Below, piece after piece: positions 17,548-26,877 of a stretch of DNA of 38,093 bases. Below the pieces are notes generated by a model. The model ran no database searches, had not been told where the DNA came from, and saw only the letters and a program-made list of their open reading frames with translations. The stretch is from NCBI GenBank assembly GCA_021818105.1, contig JAKAFB010000012.1:25165-63257 (forward strand), read 5' to 3'. Position 1 is the first letter of the stretch. Every line of letters begins with the position of its first letter. A program made the position numbers and the translations under genes. The DNA is from Acidobacteriota bacterium (GTDB taxonomy: Bacteria > Acidobacteriota > Terriglobia > Terriglobales > Acidobacteriaceae).

Positions 17548-18015
17548 GTGAGCAATCCCGTGATCGGGCAAAGAGGTTTTGCAAAAATTCCCCGCTGGCT
17601 TTTCTGGTCCCTGCTGACAATCGTGTTGTGGGGCACATGGGGGCTCGTCTCCAAAGTGGCCTCGGCCGGCATGGACGCGTACGTCAATCAACTGCTCTAC
17701 ACAACCGGTCTAGTTCCGCTCATGATCTTTGTTGCCTGGACGGTGCGCAGACAGCACTCGAGCGAGCCTCGAAGAGTGCGCGCTCAGGGTATCTTCTGGG
17801 CATTTCTAACGGGCATTCTCGGCGGAGTGGGCAATATCTTCTTCTTCGAGGCTCTGGTTAAAGGAGGCAAGGCTTCTGTTGTAGCTCCAGTTACTGCGCT
17901 CTTTCCAATGATCACAGTTCTGCTCGCACTCGTGTTTCTGAAAGAGCGTCTGGGCCGTCTCCAATGGAGCGGTCTGGCACTTGCCTTCGTCGCAATCTAT
18001 CTCTTGAGCAAATGA
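17548..18015 (+). CDS. Half-size EamA/DMT transporter, first subunit of a pair
   Basis: A 155-residue integral membrane protein with a single EamA domain of five predicted helices (WLFWSLLTIVLWGTWGLVS, LVPLMIFVAWTV, IFWAFLTGILGGVGNIFFF, VVAPVTALFPMITVLLALVF, GLALAFVAIYLLS). Full EamA transporters carry two such domains in one chain, so this is a half transporter that must dimerise. The GTG at 17548 is preferred because GAGGA lies about ten bases upstream; another in-frame GTG at 17515 would add eleven residues. The second half follows 22 bp later with a different sequence, so a heterodimer is likely. The gene diverges from the sugar-acid dehydratase, suggesting movement of a sugar or sugar acid, though DMT specificity cannot be read from sequence. 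Confidence 0.85.
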   Translation: MSNPVIGQRGFAKIPRWLFWSLLTIVLWGTWGLVSKVASAGMDAYVNQLLYTTGLVPLMIFVAWTVRRQHSSEPRRVRAQGIFWAFLTGILGGVGNIFFFEALVKGGKASVVAPVTALFPMITVLLALVFLKERLGRLQWSGLALAFVAIYLLSK

Positions 18016-18037
18016 GCATTCCCAACGGAGGAGCACG

Positions 18038-18475
18038 ATGCATCTATGGTTAAGCTTTGCAGTTCTGGCGCTCGTGCTCTGGGGGATTACGGGTGTTACG
18101 CAAAAGCTCTCGACCAATTGCATCTCCAGCGAACGTTCGTTCCTCTGGTTCTCCTGGGCCATGATCGCGCTATCCGGTGCGGTGCTTTTTGTGGCGCACC
18201 CTCATTGGGGACTTGGCAGGCTGGTCGTACTCTGTTCCATTGCCGGCGGGGCTTTGAACGGCCTTGGCGCATGGACCAGTTTTCGCGCACTCGAGTCCGG
18301 AGGTAAGGCTTCCATCGTCATTTCTCTTGTTTCGCTCTATCCGCTGCTGACCGTCGCCCTTGCGGTTCTGCTGTTACGCGAGCGTCTCAACCTTGCCCAG
18401 ACATTCGGCGCCATCACAGCAATCGCCGCTGCTATTCTGCTTTCAATGGAAGCGCAGCAGCAACCCGAAGGCTGA
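18038..18475 (+). CDS. Half-size EamA/DMT transporter, second subunit of a pair
   Basis: A 145-residue membrane protein with one EamA domain of about five helices (LWLSFAVLALVLWGITGV, FSWAMIALSGAVLFV, LVVLCSIAGGALNGLG, IVISLVSLYPLLTVALAVLL, FGAITAIAAAILLS). The segment ESGGKASIVISLVSLYPLLT is clearly equivalent to VKGGKASVVAPVTALFPMIT in the upstream gene, so the two are diverged duplicates. GGAGGA lies six bases before the ATG. The spacing of 22 bp indicates co-transcription and probable heterodimer formation, as in paired SMR exporters. Its stop codon lies only 5 bp from the end of the convergent epimerase-like gene, leaving no room for a separate terminator. Confidence 0.85.
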   Translation: MHLWLSFAVLALVLWGITGVTQKLSTNCISSERSFLWFSWAMIALSGAVLFVAHPHWGLGRLVVLCSIAGGALNGLGAWTSFRALESGGKASIVISLVSLYPLLTVALAVLLLRERLNLAQTFGAITAIAAAILLSMEAQQQPEG

Positions 18476-18480
18476 TTCGT

Positions 18481-19476
18481 TCAGGCTTCATCGCCGGGAA
18501 TAATCGTTCCGTCCGCATTGATGCCTCCGATGGAATGCAGTCCCTGTTGCACAGAAAATGTGACCTCGGTTTCAAGACTTTGCCCAGCGGGCAAAGTGCG
18601 GGCCTGCCCATTGGCGATCAATTTCTGCATTTGGAACGGATATCCGGTTGCCGGTTCCAGAACGGCCACATTCAGTCCGCGCCACCCCCCGTGTGTTGCA
18701 AACAGCCAGCAACTCGAAAACACCTTGGGATCAAAGCGCAGCGCCGCCGCCAGCTTCTTTTCGCGATCTGTCACACCGCACCAGCCATTCGCGTACTCAG
18801 TGCCATAAAAGAAGTGCAATGCTTGCGACGAAGCATCAGGAACCTGGCGCAGATCCAGCAGATGATCGCCCAGCGATGCATACGGCCAGGAGAAGACAGG
18901 CGGGGCATTCTCGAGGGTTCCTGGAAAGTCGATCTCCCTTACCACTTTCATCGGCGGGAAATCGATTCGGTGCGCGGCCGTTACGGCGAATGCCGGGTGC
19001 AGCTTCCAGAGGAATGGCAAAGACTGAGAGCTCATGTTGGTCAGTTTGTATCGAACCTTGAGCAGATGGCTTTCATCCTGCAGAGTGATCTCCTTCTCTG
19101 CGATGAATTGTGTAATCGGAGTGACAAACTGCAGCTTCAGCGCATTTGTCCCGCACTGCATCGAATGCCACTTTCCCGTCCACAGCTCGCCGTGGTCCGG
19201 CAGGTTGAGACCCATCAAACTGCAGGCTTCGTCGTTGGGAAACAACTCATCCCATCCCCCGCTCCAGTTGTCGTCGTAGCTGGTGTGCAGCGAATGCACT
19301 GCAGGCGGTACCGCAGGGCTTTGCCACAGCAAGTCAGCCTGCAGAGGTTTGTACGTGATCTGCCAGATCTTGCCACCGGCCTCCGGAAGCACAACGACGC
19401 GGAGAGACCGGTTTTCTAGGATCATCATCTGCAATTTCTGTATACATGAGCCAGAGTGTGCACTGAAGGCATCCAT
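18481..19476 (-). CDS. Aldose 1-epimerase-like (galactose mutarotase superfamily) protein
   Basis: A 331-residue protein of the mutarotase-like beta-supersandwich fold. The opening ENRSLRVVVLPEAGGKIWQI is the typical first hairpin of aldose-1-epimerase relatives. WDELFPNDE and LPDHGELWTGKWH sit where the family has its substrate-binding histidine region, and KLHPAFAV carries a second conserved histidine. It lacks the exact catalytic set of GalM, so it belongs to a divergent subfamily that may act on another sugar or only bind one. AGGAAG precedes the ATG at 19476 with good spacing. If active it would interconvert alpha and beta anomers of the sugar released by the nearby alpha-galactosidase. 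It is convergent with the half-transporter pair. Confidence 0.75.
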   Translation of the reverse strand: MDAFSAHSGSCIQKLQMMILENRSLRVVVLPEAGGKIWQITYKPLQADLLWQSPAVPPAVHSLHTSYDDNWSGGWDELFPNDEACSLMGLNLPDHGELWTGKWHSMQCGTNALKLQFVTPITQFIAEKEITLQDESHLLKVRYKLTNMSSQSLPFLWKLHPAFAVTAAHRIDFPPMKVVREIDFPGTLENAPPVFSWPYASLGDHLLDLRQVPDASSQALHFFYGTEYANGWCGVTDREKKLAAALRFDPKVFSSCWLFATHGGWRGLNVAVLEPATGYPFQMQKLIANGQARTLPAGQSLETEVTFSVQQGLHSIGGINADGTIIPGDEA

Positions 19477-19706
19477 CGATTCTTCCTGATTTCTCAGGCT
19501 AGACCATCAGCGCGCAGAGTTGATCCCTTGAACTAATGCTTTAAGGCGAATTCCTGCATATACGCTGCCGCAACCGCTCAGAGATGATCTGCAGCGGCTT
19601 TCTTGCGACATTGGCCAAGTGTATGCGCGCATGAATAAGCAGCACGAGTTGCTGTCGATTTCCTCTGGTGTGCTGTGCCCAAGCAGAGGAGATGGCCACT
19701 CCCGCT

Positions 19707-22064
19707 TCAATGTGCTGTTAGAGCCTCATGTACATAAGCCGACTTTAGTGGTAAACGGCGAAGGATCTTCCCAGTTGCATCGTGGAGTGCTGCCGCTATC
19801 GCCGGCGCGGCCAGGGCATTGGCAGCCTCTGAACCGCCGCCGTAACTGCCAACCCTAGGATTGTTGATCAATTCAACTTTGATTTCCGGGATGTCCGCCA
19901 TCGTCAGGACTGGGTAGCTATTCCAGTCGTCCTGCATGACTCCGCTTTCGTCCGTCATCACCTCTTCGAGCAGCGCAATGCTTATTCCCATCATCGCGCC
20001 ACCTTCCACCTGCCGTTTCAACTGTGTGGGGTTGATGACGACGCCCGGATCGACCGCAAGCGTACACTTTTCCACCTTAATCGCGCCTGTGGCGGGAGTT
20101 ACGGCTATATGGCAGGCGCACGCCCAATAGGTTCCATCGCGAAGCATGAGCGAAACACCGCGTCCGCGCACGGCTTCTGTTCCCTCGGCCGCAGCATGCG
20201 GACTCGGCGACGGGCGCGTATCCCAGCCCGATGCATCGCGCACCTTCTTCAGCACACCGATGGCGCGCTCTTCCTTTAGGTTGTTGATGCGGAATTGAAT
20301 TGCATCCACACCGGCAAGTACAGCCGCTTCATTAATAGCTAACTCACGCGGAAAGTTCTGCTGGAACTGCGCCGGTGTGCGCATGCTGTGATCACGAAGT
20401 CCTACTGCAATGGGCGATACTTTCTGGCCCACCTGGAATGTGCCATGCCCGCGCTCAATCACATTGGGAACCCGTGCATAAATCCAGTCATCCGAGATAT
20501 TATTCACCGTTGAAGTGACGAAGTCACCGTGGACATCCGGGGCAGGCATTGTCGGCAGCCCCGCCAGCACCGCACCAACAGGTCTGTCGTCCTGCATGGG
20601 TGGCATATAGTGGTCGATCTGGTAAGCGGCAAGCATGCCCTGATCATCCACCGCGAGTTCCACATCGGAGAAGGCCGCAGGCGATTGCGTCGACCACTGC
20701 ATGTCATCTGCGCGCATCCACTGCACGCGCACCGGCTTGCCCACGGCCTGCGAAAGAATTACAGCCTCGTCTTCCGCTCCCGCGTTTCCACCGTTCGACC
20801 TTCCGTAGTGTCCGGGTCCCGCATAGATATGTACGATCACCTTGTCGATCGTCGTGCCGAGCATCTTTGCAATCTCGCCGCGCAGTTCCTGTGGATTCTG
20901 GTTATGCGTGTGGACGTGCACCATGCCGTCCGGCTTCACATCGCCCACGGCCATCGTTGGGCCAATCGGCGCGTGTTTCATGTACGATATCTGATATGTA
21001 GCGGTGAACTTCTTGCTGGCCGACGCTAGCACCGCAGCGGCATCGCCCTTGGTCGCGCGGCTCTTCATAACCGGCGTTGAATCCCAGTCAGATTCGTTCC
21101 TTAGATGGTCATATAGCTTTGCGCTGCCCGGCAGTCCCTTCCAGTCCGTCCACTTTGTGCTTTCTGCAACCTGCTGTGCGGCCTGGATCGCTTCCCACTC
21201 CGTCGGCGCTACCACGCCCACAAGATTACCCTTTACGATGACTTGCGTATGTGGATACTTCGTCTTGTCGAGTTTTCCGACTGACACCAGCGTCGAACCC
21301 AGTGTCTTCGGATGTACCACTCGTCCGTGCAGCATGCCCGGCAGGCGCACGTCTGTTGCCCAAAGCACCTTAGCAGTTACTTTCTCTTGAATTGCGGAGC
21401 TTGGATAAGACTTGCCAATAACCGTGTATTCGCTCACGGGTTTCATTGGAGGATTGCCTTCGACGCTTAGCCCGACGATACTCGTCAGTTCTCCCCTAAC
21501 GGGAATGGTGAGGCTGAACTGTTGCCCTTTGATCAGGTCGCCGTAGGAGATGGTCTTGCCACCGCCGGAGACTACGCCGTCCTTCACCGTCAGCTTGCTT
21601 CTATCCACACCCATCTTCTTCGACGCAATATCAAGCAGTGCCTGATATGTGTACGCAGCCACCTTGCGAAGATTCGGCGTGCCGTCGTTCAGGAAGCCGA
21701 ATGAGCCGCCTCCGTCGGGAGTCTGGTCGGTCGATCCGGTGACAACCGTAGTAATGGCCTCGAATGGCATCGACAGCTCTTCGGCCACAATCTGCCGGTA
21801 CGCAGTGTAGACCGATCCTTGGCCAAAGTCATTTTTGCCGGTGCGGATCGTTACTGTGTTATCGGGATGAATCTCGAGCCAGGAACTGGCGATGGATGGG
21901 TCAAGTGAATTTTTCGCAACTACTGCTTTCGGTGTTTCGCCCCTGAGAGGCGACGCGCCAACAATGCTGAAGCCCACAGCGAGCACGCCCCCGGTCTTCA
22001 CAAACTGGCGGCGAGTAAGTGTCGCCCCAAATACATCGATGGACTTGCTGCTCTTGGTCGCCAT
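19707..22064 (-). CDS. Molybdenum hydroxylase large subunit, isoquinoline 1-oxidoreductase beta-like, Tat-exported
   Basis: A 785-residue molybdopterin-binding catalytic subunit of the xanthine oxidase family, IorB-like. A Tat signal is present (LTRRQFVKTGG with Arg18-Arg19, then the hydrophobic VLAVGFSIVGASP), so the folded cofactor-loaded complex acts in the periplasm. Family motifs: GKNDFGQGSVYTAYRQIVAEE, HIYAGPGHYGRSNGG and, near the C-terminus, GSYGGGSEAANALAAPA with the glutamate expected as catalytic base. These enzymes hydroxylate aldehydes or N-heterocycles with water as oxygen donor. It starts 3 bp after the iron-sulfur subunit, in one operon. Neither an FAD subunit nor a cytochrome c gene lies next to it, as in two-subunit IorAB enzymes whose electrons go to another acceptor. 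The substrate is unknown. Confidence 0.92.
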   Translation of the reverse strand: MATKSSKSIDVFGATLTRRQFVKTGGVLAVGFSIVGASPLRGETPKAVVAKNSLDPSIASSWLEIHPDNTVTIRTGKNDFGQGSVYTAYRQIVAEELSMPFEAITTVVTGSTDQTPDGGGSFGFLNDGTPNLRKVAAYTYQALLDIASKKMGVDRSKLTVKDGVVSGGGKTISYGDLIKGQQFSLTIPVRGELTSIVGLSVEGNPPMKPVSEYTVIGKSYPSSAIQEKVTAKVLWATDVRLPGMLHGRVVHPKTLGSTLVSVGKLDKTKYPHTQVIVKGNLVGVVAPTEWEAIQAAQQVAESTKWTDWKGLPGSAKLYDHLRNESDWDSTPVMKSRATKGDAAAVLASASKKFTATYQISYMKHAPIGPTMAVGDVKPDGMVHVHTHNQNPQELRGEIAKMLGTTIDKVIVHIYAGPGHYGRSNGGNAGAEDEAVILSQAVGKPVRVQWMRADDMQWSTQSPAAFSDVELAVDDQGMLAAYQIDHYMPPMQDDRPVGAVLAGLPTMPAPDVHGDFVTSTVNNISDDWIYARVPNVIERGHGTFQVGQKVSPIAVGLRDHSMRTPAQFQQNFPRELAINEAAVLAGVDAIQFRINNLKEERAIGVLKKVRDASGWDTRPSPSPHAAAEGTEAVRGRGVSLMLRDGTYWACACHIAVTPATGAIKVEKCTLAVDPGVVINPTQLKRQVEGGAMMGISIALLEEVMTDESGVMQDDWNSYPVLTMADIPEIKVELINNPRVGSYGGGSEAANALAAPAIAAALHDATGKILRRLPLKSAYVHEALTAH

Positions 22065-22067
22065 TGC

Positions 22068-22589
22068 TTACCTCCCCTGCGCCATAATTGCGGCTGCACG
22101 CTGCACAGCTTCGATGATCGCGGTATAGGTGCCGCAGCGGCACAGATTCGGTGACACTCCTGACGTGGTATAAGCCGCTTTGATCTGCTCCACTGTCGGA
22201 TGCGGATTACTTTCCAGGAGTTCTGTCGCCTTGATCATCATTCCGTTCTGGCAGAAACCACACTGAGGAGTCTGTTCCTCGATCCAGGCTTGCTGGACAG
22301 GGTGGAGTGCGTGTTTCTCATCTTCTGCCGTAATACCCTTCTGCTTTGCCCACCGGGCGGGAAGGCCCTCGAGCGTCGTAATTTCCTGGCCTGCCACGTC
22401 TGCCACGGTTGTGACGCAGGAGCGCACTTCCTTGCCTGCGACAAGCACGGAGCAGGCGCCGCATTGGGCAAGCCCACAACCAAACTGCGGCCCTGTGAGC
22501 TCAAGATCGTTACGTAGAACGTAGAGCAGCGGTGTGTCACCCGCAACGTCCACTTCCTGCCGGACCCCATTCACGATAAGTGTGGACAT
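22068..22589 (-). CDS. (2Fe-2S)-binding subunit of the molybdenum hydroxylase, IorA-like
   Basis: A 173-residue electron-transfer subunit. The N-terminal plant-ferredoxin-like domain has the first cluster cysteines (FGCGLAQCGACSVL, plus RSCVTTV). The C-terminal helical domain has the second cluster (QCGFCQNGMM and LCRCGTY). The size and the two clusters match small subunits of two- or three-subunit molybdenum hydroxylases. The ATG at 22589 is chosen because GGAGGGA lies six bases upstream; in-frame codons slightly earlier (TTG 22604, ATG 22595) overlap that site. It lies directly upstream of the catalytic subunit, separated by 3 bp. It has no signal peptide of its own and probably leaves the cell as a hitch-hiker with the Tat-tagged large subunit. 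Confidence 0.93.
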   Translation of the reverse strand: MSTLIVNGVRQEVDVAGDTPLLYVLRNDLELTGPQFGCGLAQCGACSVLVAGKEVRSCVTTVADVAGQEITTLEGLPARWAKQKGITAEDEKHALHPVQQAWIEEQTPQCGFCQNGMMIKATELLESNPHPTVEQIKAAYTTSGVSPNLCRCGTYTAIIEAVQRAAAIMAQGR

Positions 22590-22746
22590 ATTCATTCCCT
22601 CCAAGACTTCATCCCGAGATCAGACTACTTTGCGGAGTGTCACTACTTTACATGCAGCAGCCCGGGTTGAGACAGCCTTTCTTTGGACCGTGTACAAACG
22701 TTTCTGTGCTTGGATTTTACAGCTATTGGCCGAAGTCATTGTGCCA

Positions 22747-22902
22747 TCAAGCGCACAGGGCCTGAGCGCCTGATGACAGCATCTCGTCGAAGGCTAAGTT
22801 ATCCAGGATCTCGATGAGATCCGGGTAAGTGGCTACCAGTTTGGAGCAGATACTCCGAAACAACTCGTCGTGATTGCCGAGAGCTCGCCTGCTCTGATCC
22901 AT
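22747..22902 (-). CDS. Small ORF (51 aa) downstream of the aldo/keto reductase
   Basis: A 51-residue ORF that begins MDQSRRALGNHDELF and ends LSSGAQALCA. It starts 17 bases after the aldo/keto reductase stop, preceded by GGGAGA at eight bases, so it is probably translated from the same mRNA. The composition is that of a soluble, mostly helical protein (SKLVATYPDLIEILDNLAFD), with charged and hydrophobic residues in regular alternation and no membrane segment. I do not recognise a family. It could be a small partner of the reductase, or a conserved micro-protein of unknown role. Confidence 0.5.
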   Translation of the reverse strand: MDQSRRALGNHDELFRSICSKLVATYPDLIEILDNLAFDEMLSSGAQALCA

Positions 22903-22919
22903 TACGTTCGTCTCCCAGG

Positions 22920-24444
<1,525 letters not shown>

Positions 24445-25401
24445 TTGGCATCTACATCTATCATCGAGTCGATTTCTGCTGGAAGTAGTGCTGAACAGCA
24501 GAAAGAACGCAAGCTCCTACAACTCTTCGCAAGCAGGATCGCCGCCCACGCACACGTCGAAAGCGACCCGATGACAGAAATTACGAGCCTAAAACTCTTC
24601 CGGGGGACAGCCCTGACCAGTTGCACCTCAGCAGCGTATGAGCCGTCGCTCATCCTCTATGCGCAGGGTCAGAAAAGAGTTCAGGTCGGTGACTCCACTT
24701 ACATTTGCGACGAGGGTACGTGCCAGTTGACCAGCGTGGACATGCCTGTCTTCAGCCAGGTGACTAAGGCCAGTGCCCAGCGGCCGATTCTCGCGATGAT
24801 ATTGAAGCTCGATATGGCGCTGGTACGCGAGGTCCTCAGCCAGCAGGAATTCCTCCCGACGGAAGCCTGCGCCGGGACGCGCGGCATGGCGATTGGCAAG
24901 GCTACGCCGGAACTTATCACCGCATGCATGCGGCTGCTGGATCTGCTTGACACGCCGCGCGACATACCTTTTCTCGCCGGGCTTGTGGGGCGCGAAGTCA
25001 TCTACCGTACGCTGCATAGCCCGTTGGGCAAGCACCTGCGTGCTATCGCGACCCTGGGTGAGCAAAGCAACCGCACGGCGAAGGCCGTGGCCTGGCTTAA
25101 GGCCAACTATGCGAAGCCGCTGCATGTGGAGGAATTGGCAAGTCTTGCGCAGATGAGTGTCTCCACTTTCCATCTTCGTTTCAAGACGCTCACGCAGATG
25201 AGCCCTCTTCAATACCAAAAGCGGCTCCGGCTCCATCACGCGCGACTTCGCATGATGAACGATGGGCTGGATGCGGCCAGTGCTGCATTTGAAGTGGGCT
25301 ATGAAAGCGCCAGTCAGTTCAGCCGCGAATACCGCCGCTTCTTTGGCCGACCGCCCATGCAGGATGTTAAAGCACAGCAAGTAGCGGCAGAACCAGTCTG
25401 A
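24445..25401 (+). CDS. AraC-family regulator with AraC_N domain (YqhC-like)
   Basis: A 318-residue transcription factor. Residues about 45-200 are the AraC_N type sensory domain, with YEPSLILYAQGQKRVQVGDSTY and YICDEGTCQLTSVDMPV as in YqhC relatives. Residues about 215-305 are the two helix-turn-helix units (LHVEELASLAQMSVSTFHLRF, AASAAFEVGYESASQFSREYRRFFG). The start is a TTG preceded by GAGGTAAGG; there is no better ATG upstream. YqhC-type proteins sense aldehydes and activate an adjacent reductase. The divergent aldo/keto reductase fits that role. A candidate operator lies immediately upstream. Confidence 0.9.
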   Translation: MASTSIIESISAGSSAEQQKERKLLQLFASRIAAHAHVESDPMTEITSLKLFRGTALTSCTSAAYEPSLILYAQGQKRVQVGDSTYICDEGTCQLTSVDMPVFSQVTKASAQRPILAMILKLDMALVREVLSQQEFLPTEACAGTRGMAIGKATPELITACMRLLDLLDTPRDIPFLAGLVGREVIYRTLHSPLGKHLRAIATLGEQSNRTAKAVAWLKANYAKPLHVEELASLAQMSVSTFHLRFKTLTQMSPLQYQKRLRLHHARLRMMNDGLDAASAAFEVGYESASQFSREYRRFFGRPPMQDVKAQQVAAEPV

Positions 25402-25550
25402 GTGAAGTGACGACAAGAAGGAAGTCCAGGTGCTCTTCGATTGAGCGCCATTTGGCAGGGCAGACGCCACCTTGCGAGTCCACTTCGCCGGCTGACCGAC
25501 ATAGTGAGCAGTTACGTTCACATGTGAGCGTCATTTAGGGTGGAAGGAGG

Positions 25551-26507
25551 ATGGCGAATCGGGCAACAAATGTGTCGGAGCAGGGAGCAATCGGGTTTGC
25601 ACTGGCAGGATTTACCTTTTGGGTGCTGGCGGATAGCTCGATCAAGCTTGTAGGGCAGTCGGGGCTACCGGCCTATGAGATGGTGGCGTTTCTGGGCTTG
25701 TTTATGGCCGCTTGTATAGGGGCGTATGGCTTGGCGCGGGGTGAAGCGGGGCGTCTGCGACCTCACCGGCTGAAACTGCAACTACTGCGTGCGTGCCTGG
25801 ACATGGGCAACAATGTGTGCGTGGTGGTGGCACTCAGGCATCTGACACTGACGCTCTTTTACATTCTGGTGTTCACGGCGCCGATGGTGATCGCACTGTT
25901 GTCGGCGGTTGTTTTGCGCGAAGGCCTTGGGTTGCGCAAGGTGGTGTCACTTGCGGCGGGATTTGCAGGCGTGGTGTTGGCAGTTCATCCGTGGGATGCG
26001 ATTAGCGCTACGACAGGCGCGACTGGAAATGGGTTCGGGCGGGAGTGGGATTGGGTGGGTGTAGGCGCATGCGGTGTGTGTGTCGCGTGCTTCTCGACCA
26101 ATATGGTGTGGTCACGGGTACTGACTCAAACGGAACGGCCCGAAAGCCTGGCATTCTTTTCGGGTGTGGTGACCGCTGTAGCTGGGGGTGTGTGGATGGG
26201 AGTGTGGCACAGCGAACCGGTAACGGTCCGGCTTGCGGTTGGTCTGGCAGCGATGGGGCTATTTTGCGCGTTGGGAACGCTGTGCTTTTACGTGGCGGTG
26301 AAGCATACCTCTGCAGCTACTGTGTCCCAGTACCACTACACACAGCTGGTAACGGGCGCGGTGGTGAGCTATCTAGTGTGGCGAAATATTCCTGGGTGGC
26401 ATGTGCTGGTTGGCGGGGTGCTGATCCTAGGGTCAGGACTATATATGGCAATGATGGCGCGGGAGCACGCTCCGTTAACAGGGGAAAACAGACAAAATAA
26501 CGCGTAA
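25551..26507 (+). CDS. EamA/DMT superfamily transporter, full length
   Basis: A 318-residue inner-membrane protein with two EamA domains and about ten helices, for example FALAGFTFWVLADSSIKLVG, FYILVFTAPMVIALLSAVVL and LVTGAVVSYLVWRNI. It resembles the RhaT/YdcZ-type carriers annotated as metabolite exporters; the substrate cannot be inferred. AAGGAGG directly before the ATG gives an excellent start. Unlike the neighbouring genes, codons here are strikingly rich in G at position three (GTG, GGG, GCG, TTG), so the coding strand has a strong G-over-C skew. That may reflect recent arrival or local strand bias. No obvious operon partner. Confidence 0.88.
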   Translation: MANRATNVSEQGAIGFALAGFTFWVLADSSIKLVGQSGLPAYEMVAFLGLFMAACIGAYGLARGEAGRLRPHRLKLQLLRACLDMGNNVCVVVALRHLTLTLFYILVFTAPMVIALLSAVVLREGLGLRKVVSLAAGFAGVVLAVHPWDAISATTGATGNGFGREWDWVGVGACGVCVACFSTNMVWSRVLTQTERPESLAFFSGVVTAVAGGVWMGVWHSEPVTVRLAVGLAAMGLFCALGTLCFYVAVKHTSAATVSQYHYTQLVTGAVVSYLVWRNIPGWHVLVGGVLILGSGLYMAMMAREHAPLTGENRQNNA

Positions 26508-26877
26508 AAACAGGGGTGCGAGCAGCGCGCATAGCTGGCAGCTACAGCTCCGAGAGACTAGGAGAGCTTCGCTATGTGCGGTAGAAGAAGACCCGTGTAC
26601 CAGTGCCTATCCAAAATCTCTGCTTCCGCAAATTTAACTTTCGTTAGCTCTGGCTTCTACAAGTTTTGCCAGTGGTTCCAGGAGGAACCGGAAACTATGC
26701 TTCTTCAGTCGGATGGAGTAAACCGAGCAGGGGCTGGGTAGGCGTGCGCGCTCGCGTGGCGTAATGAGGAGAGCAGCGGCACATGCGAATGACGAGGCCG
26801 TCCGAGGCCACGGTGCAAACGGCAGCAGGCCGCTCGAGCCAAATGCGATGCCAATGCGGCTGCATGGAGCAGTGACC
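26508..26877. other. Intergenic region ahead of the SulP gene
   Basis: About 370 bases. No gene can be supported. A short perfect hairpin, GGTTCC (26674-26679) / GGAACC (26684-26689) with a 4-nt loop, is visible. An open frame from 26764 runs into the SulP gene, but its translation is low in complexity and has no ribosome-binding site. Confidence 0.4.

Noticed and set aside
18535-19419. 294-codon plus-strand open frame
   Set aside because: Shadow of the epimerase-like gene on the other strand; composition (Q, R and C rich) is not protein-like.
19507-19710. Short open frames on both strands in the gap before the molybdenum hydroxylase gene
   Set aside because: Stretches look faintly protein-like on both strands, but neither has a start with a binding site and the plus frame runs into antisense of a real gene.
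24628-25521. 297-codon minus-strand open frame
   Set aside because: Antisense to the AraC regulator; no recognisable motif.
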